Assembly: GCA_016866385.1 (NCBI GenBank)
Contig: VGMU01000022.1
Coordinates: 1-37,085 of the forward strand
Source: Bacteroidota bacterium
GTDB taxonomy: Bacteria > Bacteroidota > Bacteroidia > Cytophagales > Cyclobacteriaceae
Reading direction: 5' to 3'
Length of the DNA stretch: 37,085 bases
Each line of letters opens with the position of its first letter. Position 1 is the first letter of the stretch. The translations under genes were made by a program, and so were the position numbers. Under the pieces are notes generated by a model. It was not told the origin of the DNA. It did not search any database and worked only from the letters and a program-made list of their open reading frames with translations. Positions 24,358 through 33,485 of this stretch are shown here, in pieces.

Positions 24358-25806
24358 ATGAAGACAATGACACTAAAAGGATTCCTTTTTTTATGTGGCA
24401 TGTTCCTGCTTCTCGGCATGGGATGGGCGCAGGAGGTTAAGGTAGAACTTGGTCCTGATGAGATAGGCATCAACGAAACCTTTACCATCAAGGTGACTTT
24501 GTCCAATGAAAAAATAAAATCTTACGATCAATTCCCTGAAATCCAAGGATTTCAGAAACAAGGAATTTCTCAGTCCTCTTCCATGAACATCATCAATGGA
24601 CAGATGAGCAGTTCCAACAGCGTCATCCAGTACTACAAACCCAGTAGAAAAGGGCAATTTACCCTAGGGAGATTTTCGGTGCTCATCAATGGAAAGTCCT
24701 ACGCATCTGCTGGCAAGAGGATCACCGTAAAAGATGCGGTCACCAACCAAGGCGCAACAGGCAATGCCTATGACCCCTTTGCCGATTTTTTTGGAAGAAA
24801 TGCTGAAGCTCCTGAGTTTGTCGAAGTCGCTGACGATGCCTTTTTTGCCGTTACAGTAGATAAAAATGAAGTTTATACCGGGGAGGGTTTTACCCTAGAC
24901 GTTTCCTTCTTTATGTCCGAACAAAACCAAGCCCCCTTCCAATTTTACGAACCAGGAAAGCAGCTAGACGCCATCTTAAAAAAACTTAGGCCTGCCAATG
25001 CTTGGGAAGAAAATTTCAACATAACCAACATTGAGCCTGAGACAGTAGAGCAAAACGGCAAAAGATGGATCAAATACAAAATTTTTGAAAGTACTTTTTT
25101 TCCCTTTTCGGAAGGAAAAATCCAAATCCCAAATGTGCCCTGGGAGATGATCAAGTACCGGGTAGCTAAAAATCCTTCTCTTTTTGGGGCCAACAGACAA
25201 GAAGATTTCAAAACGTTTTACTCCACCCCCAAAGTAATTACCGTAAAACCCCTTCCTCCCCACCCACTCAAAAATGAAGTAGCTGTAGGGCAATTTCAAT
25301 TACGGGAAAATATCAATACCCTCGAAGTGGAAACAGGCAAAGGATTTAGCTACAACTTTGGTGTTTCTGGAGTGGGCAACATCAATTCCCTCAATGCCCC
25401 CAAGCGCCTGCCAGGCACCAACCTCAATGCTTTTGACCCCAACGTCAGACAGCAAATCAACCGCGGAAATGGGCGTGTATCGGGTATCAAAGAATTTGAT
25501 TACTTCATCACCCTCAACGAAGCGGGTGAATACAACCTCAACCAATACTTCGAATGGATTTATTTTGATCCTGCACGAGAAGTCTACGACACCTTACGCC
25601 CTGCTGCAAAAATTTTAGTTTCGGGCGAATCAAAAATAAATGAGGCCCTCTCGGGACAAAGACTAGGGGGAATTTATGACCGCATTGAGACGGAAAGCAA
25701 TCAATTTTTAAACGAGCAATATAAATACTATTTTACCACCGCAATCAACGTACTACTTCTAGCGGCTTTAGCTGTACTGGCAGTAACGATCATCCGCAAA
25801 AAATAA
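24358..25806 (+). CDS. BatD-like protein
   Basis: A 482-residue envelope protein of the BatD (oxygen-tolerance) family: signal peptide ending near GWAQ, Ig-like extracytoplasmic repeats opening [17 protein letters not shown], and one C-terminal membrane helix (about residues 457-479) with a short basic tail. BatD usually works with the VWA proteins BatA and BatB and a MoxR ATPase, but none is present here; it stands with aroC. The ATG at 24358 starts the signal peptide; the frame extends 17 codons upstream without sense. Its TAA overlaps the aroC ATG by one base (TAATG), implying coupled translation. Confidence 0.8.
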   Translation: MKTMTLKGFLFLCGMFLLLGMGWAQEVKVELGPDEIGINETFTIKVTLSNEKIKSYDQFPEIQGFQKQGISQSSSMNIINGQMSSSNSVIQYYKPSRKGQFTLGRFSVLINGKSYASAGKRITVKDAVTNQGATGNAYDPFADFFGRNAEAPEFVEVADDAFFAVTVDKNEVYTGEGFTLDVSFFMSEQNQAPFQFYEPGKQLDAILKKLRPANAWEENFNITNIEPETVEQNGKRWIKYKIFESTFFPFSEGKIQIPNVPWEMIKYRVAKNPSLFGANRQEDFKTFYSTPKVITVKPLPPHPLKNEVAVGQFQLRENINTLEVETGKGFSYNFGVSGVGNINSLNAPKRLPGTNLNAFDPNVRQQINRGNGRVSGIKEFDYFITLNEAGEYNLNQYFEWIYFDPAREVYDTLRPAAKILVSGESKINEALSGQRLGGIYDRIETESNQFLNEQYKYYFTTAINVLLLAALAVLAVTIIRKK

Positions 25807-26891
25807 TGGGCAATTCTTTTGGCAGGCTTTTTAGGGTTACCACCTTTGGCGAATCGCACGGCAAGGCCCTGGGCGCGATTGTAGAAGGCTGCCCTGCCGG
25901 ATTGACGCTTGATTTGGAAAAAATCCAAGCAGAAATGCAGCGACGAAAACCGGGTCAGTCCAAAATCACTACCCAACGCAAAGAGGAAGATGAGGTGGAG
26001 CTGCTGTCTGGAGTGTTTGAAGGAAAAACTACAGGCACACCTATAGGACTGCTTATCCCCAACGAAGATCAAAAAAGCAAGGACTATAACCATTTGGCAG
26101 ATACCTTTCGCCCTTCCCATGCCGACTATACCTATTTTGAAAAATACGGCCATAGAGATTACCGAGGAGGAGGCAGGTCCAGTGCTCGGGAAACCGCCGC
26201 TCGGGTAGCCGCAGGGGCCATAGCCAAACAGTTTTTAGCTACACAAAAAATTCGCATTCAGGCCTATGTATCCCAAGTTGGAGATCTTATTCTTGACAAA
26301 TCCTATACCGAACTTCATCTGGATGCTGCTGAGGAAAATATCGTCCGATGCCCAGATCCTCAAATGGCAGAGCAGATGATTGCCCTGATCGATCGGGTCA
26401 GGCTGGAGCGAGACACCATAGGAGGTGTGATCACCTGCGTGATCAAAAATTGCCCTCCTGGATTGGGGGAACCCGTATTTGATCGCTTGCATGCAGACCT
26501 AGGAAAGGCCATGCTAAGCATCAATGCAGTAAAAGGGTTTGAATACGGAAGTGGATTTGCTGGGGTACAGCTTCGTGGATCTGAGCACAACGATGCCCTT
26601 GTCCAAAAAGGGGGAAAAATCCATACAAGTACCAACCACTCCGGAGGCATACAAGGAGGAATTAGCAACGGAGAAGACATCTATTTCCGCGTGGCCTTCA
26701 AGCCCGTAGCCACCATCATGCAAGACCAAGCTTCGGTCAATACCCAGGGAGAAGCAGTAACCGTCAGTGGGAAAGGGCGGCACGATCCCTGCGTAGTTCC
26801 AAGGGCTGTTCCCATCGTGGAAGCCATGGCTGCCTTGGTCATCGCCGACTTTCTTTTACTATCCAAAACCAATAAACTCCATACCCTCTAA
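25806..26891 (+). CDS. aroC: Chorismate synthase
   Basis: Last enzyme of the shikimate pathway, converting 5-enolpyruvylshikimate 3-phosphate to chorismate using reduced FMN. A 361-residue protein with the family start [18 protein letters not shown], the central [23 protein letters not shown], and the C-terminal [17 protein letters not shown]. All three signatures are intact and the length is normal. It overlaps the stop of the BatD-like gene by one base, and a symporter gene begins 12 bases after it, so the three probably share a transcript. Confidence 0.97.
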   Translation: MGNSFGRLFRVTTFGESHGKALGAIVEGCPAGLTLDLEKIQAEMQRRKPGQSKITTQRKEEDEVELLSGVFEGKTTGTPIGLLIPNEDQKSKDYNHLADTFRPSHADYTYFEKYGHRDYRGGGRSSARETAARVAAGAIAKQFLATQKIRIQAYVSQVGDLILDKSYTELHLDAAEENIVRCPDPQMAEQMIALIDRVRLERDTIGGVITCVIKNCPPGLGEPVFDRLHADLGKAMLSINAVKGFEYGSGFAGVQLRGSEHNDALVQKGGKIHTSTNHSGGIQGGISNGEDIYFRVAFKPVATIMQDQASVNTQGEAVTVSGKGRHDPCVVPRAVPIVEAMAALVIADFLLLSKTNKLHTL

Positions 26892-26903
26892 CCCCAGTAT
26901 CCC

Positions 26904-28220
26904 TTGAAAAAATTACCCTTACACACGCAAATTATCATTGGCTTGATATTGGGTCTGATCTTTGGACTCGTTTCCATCAAGACGGGCATACCCAAGTGGA
27001 TTACCTTGGATTATATTAAACCTGTAGGAACAATTTTCATCAATGGGCTCAAATTGATTGCCATGCCCCTGGTGTTGGCTTCGCTCATCATTGGGGTATC
27101 CAATTTGGGGGATATTTCCAAGCTGAGCCGCATTGGAGGCCGTACCCTATTCTTATTCTTGGCAACTACCGTGGTGTCCATCTCTATAGGGCTGGCCTTG
27201 GTAAATATTTTCCAGCCCGGCACCGCATTGCCAACAGAAACCCGTGAAAAGCTGATGAGTTTGTATGAAGGAGATGCTGGAAAAAGGGCCGAATCAGCTG
27301 CCCAGTTTCAAGAACAGAGCCCCTTGCAGCCCATCGTAGACATGGTGCCTCAAAATATCTTTTTGGCTACCACCGACAATGCCGCCATGCTGCAAGTGGT
27401 ATTTTTTGCCATTCTCGTAGGAATAGCACTGCTTCAAATCCCCAAATCCAAAGCCGCTCCCGTGGTGGCTTTCTTTGATGGATTCAATGAGGTCATTACC
27501 TTGATTGTAGGGTATATCATGATCATTGCTCCCTATGGAGTTTTTGCCTTGATGTCCTCTTTGATTGTGGAAATTGCGGGCGACAATCCTGATTCGGCCC
27601 TCTCCTTACTTTTGGCTTTGTTGAAGTACAGTTTGATTGTCTTGGCAGGACTATTTATTGCCATGCTAGTGATGTTTCCACTCCTGCTGAAGGCCATGTC
27701 GAAGGTTCGTGTGAGTGACTTTTTCAGGGCAATCCGCCCTGCGCAGCTGCTTGCCTTTTCTACCAGCTCTAGCAATGCCACCTTGCCCGTGACCATGAAG
27801 CTTACCCAAGAGGAACTCGGGGTATCTGAAAATATCTCCAGTTTTGTCCTACCACTAGGCGCTACTGTCAACATGAATGGGACCAGCTTGTACCAAAGTG
27901 TGGCGGCCGTATTTATCGCTCAAGCCCTAGGCATGGAGCTTAGCTTCTCGCAGCAAATCATGATTGTCCTAACCTCCACCCTGGCCGCAGTAGGCTCGGC
28001 AGGAGTTCCTGGTGCAGGATTGATCATGTTGATCGTGGTCTTGGAAGCCATAGGCGTTCCTGCTGCAGGCATCGCCTTGATCATGGCTCCAGACCGTATT
28101 CTAGACATGTTTAGGACGGTGGTGAATATCACCGGAGACGTGGTGGTAGCCGCTGTGGTAGCTAGCAAAGAGGGAGAGCTCCCCAATGGGGCCCAGCCCA
28201 TCCAAAAAACTGAAGGTTAA
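26904..28220 (+). CDS. Dicarboxylate/amino acid:cation symporter (DAACS family)
   Basis: A 438-residue transporter of the GltP/DctA type for glutamate, aspartate or C4-dicarboxylates. It has about eight helices plus re-entrant hairpins, with the HP1 serine-rich motif STSSSNATLPVT and the helix-7 motif NMNGTSLYQ that bind cation and substrate. An insert of about 35 residues with acidic and Gln-rich content (around 105-145) lies in an early loop. The start is a TTG at 26904: it begins a typical MKKLPLHTQIIIGL and there is no ATG between the in-frame aroC stop and the first helices. A terminator follows. Confidence 0.9.
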   Translation: MKKLPLHTQIIIGLILGLIFGLVSIKTGIPKWITLDYIKPVGTIFINGLKLIAMPLVLASLIIGVSNLGDISKLSRIGGRTLFLFLATTVVSISIGLALVNIFQPGTALPTETREKLMSLYEGDAGKRAESAAQFQEQSPLQPIVDMVPQNIFLATTDNAAMLQVVFFAILVGIALLQIPKSKAAPVVAFFDGFNEVITLIVGYIMIIAPYGVFALMSSLIVEIAGDNPDSALSLLLALLKYSLIVLAGLFIAMLVMFPLLLKAMSKVRVSDFFRAIRPAQLLAFSTSSSNATLPVTMKLTQEELGVSENISSFVLPLGATVNMNGTSLYQSVAAVFIAQALGMELSFSQQIMIVLTSTLAAVGSAGVPGAGLIMLIVVLEAIGVPAAGIALIMAPDRILDMFRTVVNITGDVVVAAVVASKEGELPNGAQPIQKTEG

Positions 28221-28234
28221 ACTATCTTGCACAG

Positions 28235-28267
28235 AAAAAAAGTCCCGAATCTATCGGGATTTTTTTA
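28235..28267. terminator. Bidirectional terminator between convergent genes
   Basis: A stem around TCCCGA-ATCTA-TCGGGA flanked by A7 on the left and T7 on the right (28235-28248 with 28254-28267), so either strand has a T tract. It overlaps the aminotransferase stop codon. Confidence 0.85.
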
Positions 28268-29326
28268 TGGCCTGTAGGAAGCTAAAAAATCAAGCATTTT
28301 ACCAAACTCTGTATCGGTAATGGCAGGGAAATTGGCCACCCTAAAGCTGCTGGACTTCAGCGGCCCATAGCCTCCGCCCAAGCTAATTCCCTCTCTTTCT
28401 GCAGCTTTCTTGACGGCGCTGATCACCTGCTCTTCAGCGGCGATAGCTGCTACCGTTGTGCTTCTTGTGGCTGGATTTTCCACCAACAACTCAAAGACAG
28501 GGGAGCTTTCAATGACTTCTTCCAACCTGGCCATTCGACCCCGAAGTCTAGCATCCACCTGACCAATAGGATCCATGTCTTGCAAAACACGATGGAGTAA
28601 ATATATTCCCAAAACGTTTGGGGTGTAATGAGTTTGGTAGCTTTCGGCATTTTCCAACATAAAGCTAAGGCTATTGTAACGCCCTCGCTCTCCTTTTCGA
28701 GCTACTTTTTCCTTGGCTTGGGCAGAAAGAAGCAATATGCCAAGGCCAGCGGGAAGACCAAAACATTTCTGAACGGAGGCGTACCAAACGTCAGCCAAGG
28801 TAAAATCTAAAACGATTCCCCCCATGGAAGAAGTTGTATCTACCGAAATCATCTTTTCTGGATAGCGCTCTCCAAGTGCTTTAAGCACATCCATCGGCAC
28901 TTGGGAGGCGTTGGAAGTTTCATTTTGAGTGACTGCGATCAAATCAAACTCAGGCCCCAAGTGCAATTGATCTACGGGTATAACCTGATGAGCAGGCAAC
29001 TGCAGTCCTCGAGTGGCAGGTAGGATGTACTGCGCATACTCCAACCATTTTTTGCCGAAGGACCCCGAATACAAATGATAACTCGCCTTCTCTACCAAAG
29101 ATTGGGAAATGATTTCCCAGCTTTCGGTTGCCGAAGAGGTAAATAGAAGAGTAAAATCGGCAGGCATCTGCAATTTTTCCCTAAACAGGGATTCCGTATC
29201 CCGATACAAATCCATGAAGACTGCACTGCGGTGGTTGGCGCTTAGGATCCCTTGGGTATAGGCATCTTGAAGGTAGCTGGGTAAGGCATCGTAGACCTTG
29301 GAAGGTCCTGGTGCAAAAGTAATCAT
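28265..29326 (-). CDS. Class-V aminotransferase, phosphoserine aminotransferase-like
   Basis: A 353-residue PLP enzyme of fold type I. The start FAPGPSKV, the Asp163 cofactor residue in SVDTTSSMGG, the Schiff-base Lys187 in SVQKCFGLPAG and the late Arg in SSSFRVANFP are as in the SerC/alanine-glyoxylate aminotransferase group. SerC is the most likely activity (serine synthesis), but the sequence departs from classical SerC, so another amino donor or acceptor is possible. Its ATG overlaps the aroQ stop by four bases (ATGA), which implies translational coupling. Confidence 0.75.
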   Translation of the reverse strand: MITFAPGPSKVYDALPSYLQDAYTQGILSANHRSAVFMDLYRDTESLFREKLQMPADFTLLFTSSATESWEIISQSLVEKASYHLYSGSFGKKWLEYAQYILPATRGLQLPAHQVIPVDQLHLGPEFDLIAVTQNETSNASQVPMDVLKALGERYPEKMISVDTTSSMGGIVLDFTLADVWYASVQKCFGLPAGLGILLLSAQAKEKVARKGERGRYNSLSFMLENAESYQTHYTPNVLGIYLLHRVLQDMDPIGQVDARLRGRMARLEEVIESSPVFELLVENPATRSTTVAAIAAEEQVISAVKKAAEREGISLGGGYGPLKSSSFRVANFPAITDTEFGKMLDFLASYRP

Positions 29327-29751
29327 GGGATAGATTTGCTTAAAAAATATTGAATGGCCAAGGCATAGCCCTGCAATCCTAAGCCTGAAATCATTCCCAC
29401 ACAGGATTTGGACAAAATACTTTTGTGCCTAAATTCTTCTCGCTTGTACAAGTTTGAAATGTGCACCTCTAGGGTAGGCGCAGGAACTGCAGCGATAGCA
29501 TCGGAAATGGCCACAGAAGTATGGGTATATCCCCCTGCATTGAGGATAATTCCATCCACCTCAAATCCCACTTCCTGAATTTTATTGATCAATTCCCCTT
29601 CCACATTGCTCTGAAAATAGGACAGCTGTACTTGCGGAAATTGGGCCTGAAGTTTAGGTAAAAAGGAATCAAAGGATTCGTTACCATAAACCTCTGGCTC
29701 TCTCTTACCGAGCAAATTCAAATTGGGGCCGTTGATGAGTTGTAGTTTCAA
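29323..29751 (-). CDS. aroQ: 3-dehydroquinate dehydratase, type II
   Basis: Third step of the shikimate pathway, dehydrating 3-dehydroquinate. From the TTG at 29751 the 142-residue protein reads MKLQLINGPNLNLLG, the standard family start, with Tyr22 (VYG), Asn71 and His77 (NAGGYTHTS), His97 (EVHISN) and Arg108 at expected active-site places. The frame extends to a GTG at 29793, which would add 14 residues without family likeness. Neither start is ATG. It is coupled to the downstream aminotransferase and converges, via that gene, with aroC's operon. Confidence 0.92.
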   Translation of the reverse strand: MKLQLINGPNLNLLGKREPEVYGNESFDSFLPKLQAQFPQVQLSYFQSNVEGELINKIQEVGFEVDGIILNAGGYTHTSVAISDAIAAVPAPTLEVHISNLYKREEFRHKSILSKSCVGMISGLGLQGYALAIQYFLSKSIP

Positions 29752-29814
29752 AGGGCAATAGGATAAAGGTTTGTCAAAGGTACAGCCTTGCACCGAGCTT
29801 GCAAAAATTTGCGC

Positions 29815-30474
29815 TTAGGGACTTTTAGGTTTGCGATCGATCAGTCTAAAGAGATAGGCAAGAGTAAATTCCAAATTGGTAGACCGCATATCAAAAATAC
29901 GGTCTTGAGACTCAGGATTAGTGAAATCATAGGCAAACCTGCCCTCTGCAGCTAGGGTACTTTTTCCAAAAAGTTTAGAAATTCCTATGCCTGCAGTGAG
30001 CCCATACATGTTTTTATTGGGCCTATCTCCAGCTTGTGCATAGGTAGGCAATTCTTTAGGAATCCCCCCACTATACTCCCTTGAGAGGTCCTCTACTGCT
30101 CTCAGTCTTCCGATATGTGGGCCAAACTTCACCTGGAACCTTCCCGACCTCCCCGCAAATATGCTGGCAAGCAAGGGGATTTTGAGGTAGGTAAACTCGG
30201 TTTGGTTTACCTTCCCCGCATCATTGCTTTGCGCAAAGCCCAGGGTGAGTTGCTGTACATTGAGTTCTATGCCAGCGTTTTTGGAATCGAGGTATTCCAA
30301 TACTAGCGCAAAAGTAGGTGCTATTACGCCGTCCACAGTTTTACTTCTTGTGCCTGCTGTGGCTTGGTAGCTGTAAGAAGACGTAGCCATTCCCCCACGA
30401 AAGCCCAAACTCAATTGCGCCCACGCAACGCTTGGTAGAAAACTTACGACTAGAAGAAAAATAGCTTTTTGCAT
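29815..30474 (-). CDS. Outer-membrane beta-barrel protein (PorT-like)
   Basis: A 219-residue exported protein: signal peptide ending near AWA-Q (residues 1-19), then alternating strands such as LSLGFRGGMATSSYSY, FALVLEYL, LTLGFAQ, YLKIPLLASIF, RFQVKFGPHIG, MYGLTAGIGIS and LEFTLAYLFRL, fitting a small 8-strand barrel of the PorT/outer-membrane beta-barrel family common in Bacteroidota. No substrate can be read. It starts 31 bases after the plug/MG2 gene ends on the same strand, so the two envelope proteins are probably coexpressed. Confidence 0.82.
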   Translation of the reverse strand: MQKAIFLLVVSFLPSVAWAQLSLGFRGGMATSSYSYQATAGTRSKTVDGVIAPTFALVLEYLDSKNAGIELNVQQLTLGFAQSNDAGKVNQTEFTYLKIPLLASIFAGRSGRFQVKFGPHIGRLRAVEDLSREYSGGIPKELPTYAQAGDRPNKNMYGLTAGIGISKLFGKSTLAAEGRFAYDFTNPESQDRIFDMRSTNLEFTLAYLFRLIDRKPKSP

Positions 30475-30505
30475 CCCCTAACCTACATAATTCTTTTGAG
30501 CTCCC

Positions 30506-33256
30506 CTACTTTTTATTGAGTAGGAAGGTACCCTTGATCACCGCCCCAGCGGCCGTCAACCCACGAACTTCCAGGACTACAGGGCCAGCAGTATCGTTGG
30601 AAAAGAAAGAAAGCTTTACCTCTCCTTTTTCATCGGATACCAAATAAGGATTCCAATACAAAGTTTGTCTATCGTCTTTTTCCAGGACGGAGTCCCCTTC
30701 TTCATGGCGTAATGGCACAAATTCATGGGTCACAGCAAAGCCCTCCACCGTAAACCGGATCATCCCCTTGCCAGCAAGTTGGTCGGGAGAACCTTCCTCG
30801 TAGGTATCCTTGAGGTAGACTGCTATCACTCCATTTCGACCTTGGTCACCCAGCATGGGCACCATTCTTGATACCACTTCTACCCGATCAATGTCAAATG
30901 GATTGATGGTGCGCAAGTTGTCGGCTGCTGTAGACATTGCCCCTGGCACCAAGACTACACCATCGACCATAATTATGGGCTCCATGCTTCTAGAGGCCGA
31001 TACCGCCCCTCCACGAAGGCGGATGGTCTGCTGACCTGTGCCGCCTACCAAGGTCACTTGAGCTCCAGGGATATTGCCCACCAAGCTATTGACCAAGTCG
31101 GTGGAGCTGCCCGTTTTGGTAAGCTTTTCTCCCTCGATCACGTAATCAGGTTTGCCATAGATGGCTTTCCCCTCTGCTTCTTCGTTGGCCGTTTTATCAT
31201 CCTTATTCTTATTTTCAACAGGTAGTCTAACAGGAGCAGCAAGGGTGTTGACCTTTGGAAAATAGGGCTGCTGGGGTAAAACTACGGGAGCCTTTAATGG
31301 ATCTAAAATTCTTACCTGCAAGGCTCTGCCCTTTTTGTCAGCGGCAACAAGTCCCAAGCGCATTGAACCGTAAAATTCCATCCCTTCGATACGAAAGTCT
31401 CCTTCCAAGGTAGAAGGAAGGGAAAGCATGCCCTGAAATTCATTGATGAAGGCAGTGATTTCTGTAGCCACACCCCTTCCCTTATCGTCTGTCACCTTGC
31501 CAGATACGGAAAGTTGTGTCTCTATGGGGTAGGAAAAGCGGTCCGTACCCAAGGATACTGGAATATCACTGAGGCCGAGGCTGCTTGGAAGATCAGGTCC
31601 CCTGGGGATAGGGAGGACTTGCTCTGCATCCCAAATCCCTACCGAGAGGGTAGCAGGGGCCGGCCTGCCTTGAGAATCTCTTAGTTGCAAAACAAGGCCA
31701 ACTTCTTCCCTGGGTCCAAAGCTTTGTTTGTCTACCTGAATACTCACCCCCTGATTGGTCCATGACTGAATGGCCTCCTCTGGAGCAATACGTTGGTAAG
31801 GAGTTAGGACACTCAGAGGGTAGATAAAATACTGGTTCGGGCCATAATTTCGCATCCAATTGGTATAGGCTCGGAGGAAATACCGCTCCCCAGAAAGGGT
31901 GTCGGGCAGAAGCAGGTCGCCCACCACGATGCCGTCGCGAATGGGGTATTTTTGTGACAGCAGGATATCTCTTTCTTCGTTGATCAACTCCAGGTGCATC
32001 ACTTTGCTTAGGGCGTCGCGGAGGTAAGGGTTGCCGTAGGCAAAATACCCTTTGAAATACAGGGTGTCCCCTGCGTAATAGTAGGGCTTGTCACTGTGCA
32101 GGTATACTTTTTCCTGGTAATTTTTGGCCGTTTTGGAGAGATCCTGAAGCAAGAGGGCTTGTACGGCATCGTAATCCAAGGGGAGCAAATTGGAGATGCG
32201 CTTGCGGTCCATGTCTCCTGAAAACACCACCTCTTCTGGATTGAGGACCATCCCATTGTCACGTACCCGCAATTGCCCTTGCTTGACCTCTAGCCAGGAG
32301 ATGGGGTATGGCGCATCCTTATACGTATTGGCTTGAGCAAATCCTTTTTGGTAGTGGATCTCTATTCTGCCTTTGAGCTGTAGCAGATAGATTCCAGGAG
32401 ATTCTCCAGGGATCACCAAGGGATCTGCTTTGTAGGGCACCACGGATTTACCCAGTTCGTTGGCAAAGATATCCGAACGCATATTCATGCTTGCCGAGCC
32501 TCCCGGCTTGTCTCCATAGAGGTAAAACCCTTCGCGCTCCTGCGTGCCCTTGATCAAGGCACGAAACAAATTCATGGGGGAGCGTTGGTAAATATCAGAT
32601 CGATTTTTTTCCCAAAGGGCCTGTTGACTCTCTGTACTTGGGGTCAATGGCTCAAAACGGGCCGCCCCCACAATGCGGTAGGAGGTGGGCGCATCCACAA
32701 ATTCTTTCAAGTTGAAGGTGATCTTATACCCCAAGAAAAGGTTTTCTATTTCCAAGGGCTGTTCGGCCCTTGCCAAGAAGGACCCCTTTTCACTACTCTC
32801 GGGAAAGTCGATTACCCAAGGATTGAGGATGCGTGTTTGGGTAGCCGCCTCATCGGTGCCTATAAACAGGTTTTGAAATTTGCGCAAGTCCCTTTCCCAG
32901 TCTTTGTCTCTAGAGGATTTGATTTCTTGTTCGGAAAGCTCCTGTACCAATGGGGTCATGCTCAGGTTGAGGGTAAATGTCCCTCCAGGCTTGAGGGTGA
33001 TTTTCCGTAGCTCTGCGCTATATCCCAAAAAAGAAAACCCTATCTCTTGAGACCCAGGCTCCAAACCTGCCAAGGTAAAGTTGCCCTGCAGGTCGGTAAT
33101 GGTGGATAGGGTGGTATTGTTGACAAATACCGAACAAAAAGGAAGGGCTTCGCCCGTCTCTGCATCCTTCACCTGACCCGTGACCGTAGCGGTCTGTGCC
33201 CAAGCCCAAAGGGGCAGTAAAAGCATAAGGAGTACGGTAGCTAGGTGCTTTTTCAT
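30506..33256 (-). CDS. Carboxypeptidase-regulatory/MG2/TonB-plug domain protein without a barrel
   Basis: A 916-residue exported protein from the ATG at 33256. Order: signal peptide (1-20, ending AWAQ); carboxypeptidase-like regulatory beta-sandwich (about 23-105); a Bacteroidota region with a WEKNR...YQRSPMNLFRAL motif (about 180-240); a macroglobulin MG2-like segment with YLHSDKPYYYAGDTLYFKGY (385-404); further Ig-like domains; and a TonB plug domain (about 705-816: IPGAQ, TIRLRGG, MVDGVV, RVEVV). No C-terminal 22-strand barrel follows, so it is not a complete TonB-dependent transporter. It probably acts in the periplasm or at the outer membrane. The exact role is unknown. Confidence 0.85.
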   Translation of the reverse strand: MKKHLATVLLMLLLPLWAWAQTATVTGQVKDAETGEALPFCSVFVNNTTLSTITDLQGNFTLAGLEPGSQEIGFSFLGYSAELRKITLKPGGTFTLNLSMTPLVQELSEQEIKSSRDKDWERDLRKFQNLFIGTDEAATQTRILNPWVIDFPESSEKGSFLARAEQPLEIENLFLGYKITFNLKEFVDAPTSYRIVGAARFEPLTPSTESQQALWEKNRSDIYQRSPMNLFRALIKGTQEREGFYLYGDKPGGSASMNMRSDIFANELGKSVVPYKADPLVIPGESPGIYLLQLKGRIEIHYQKGFAQANTYKDAPYPISWLEVKQGQLRVRDNGMVLNPEEVVFSGDMDRKRISNLLPLDYDAVQALLLQDLSKTAKNYQEKVYLHSDKPYYYAGDTLYFKGYFAYGNPYLRDALSKVMHLELINEERDILLSQKYPIRDGIVVGDLLLPDTLSGERYFLRAYTNWMRNYGPNQYFIYPLSVLTPYQRIAPEEAIQSWTNQGVSIQVDKQSFGPREEVGLVLQLRDSQGRPAPATLSVGIWDAEQVLPIPRGPDLPSSLGLSDIPVSLGTDRFSYPIETQLSVSGKVTDDKGRGVATEITAFINEFQGMLSLPSTLEGDFRIEGMEFYGSMRLGLVAADKKGRALQVRILDPLKAPVVLPQQPYFPKVNTLAAPVRLPVENKNKDDKTANEEAEGKAIYGKPDYVIEGEKLTKTGSSTDLVNSLVGNIPGAQVTLVGGTGQQTIRLRGGAVSASRSMEPIIMVDGVVLVPGAMSTAADNLRTINPFDIDRVEVVSRMVPMLGDQGRNGVIAVYLKDTYEEGSPDQLAGKGMIRFTVEGFAVTHEFVPLRHEEGDSVLEKDDRQTLYWNPYLVSDEKGEVKLSFFSNDTAGPVVLEVRGLTAAGAVIKGTFLLNKK

Positions 33257-33307
33257 GAAGGTCAGGGGGATCAAGACTCGGCGGAAAGAGTATCCTGTTG
33301 ACTCAGG

Positions 33308-33484
33308 TCAATCCTCTCTTTCCTTGAGCTTTTTATCCTCCACATTTTTGTTGAGGAAGTTGTTGATAGTGTCTATGGAAAAGCTGGAAGAAATCTCTCC
33401 AAAAGAATTGATTTCCATGGAAAATCCCTCCAAGTCCTTGTGTACGCGAGGCTGCGCTTGCTTTTTTTTCTTCTTTGAGTTCAT
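33308..33484 (-). CDS. Small protein (58 residues) coupled to gltX
   Basis: A short ORF starting one base after the gltX stop (TAA-C-ATG) and ending at TGA 33308-33310. It opens with a run of five Lys (MNSKKKKKQ), then VHKDLEGFSMEINSFGEI, then an acidic/Asn-rich helix NNFLNKNVEDKKLKER. The composition is that of a real small soluble protein, and I recall similar short ORFs in Bacteroidota, though I cannot name a family. Its tight spacing after gltX and 51-base gap to the plug protein gene place it in the gltX transcript. Confidence 0.75.
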   Translation of the reverse strand: MNSKKKKKQAQPRVHKDLEGFSMEINSFGEISSSFSIDTINNFLNKNVEDKKLKERED

Positions 33485-33485
33485 G

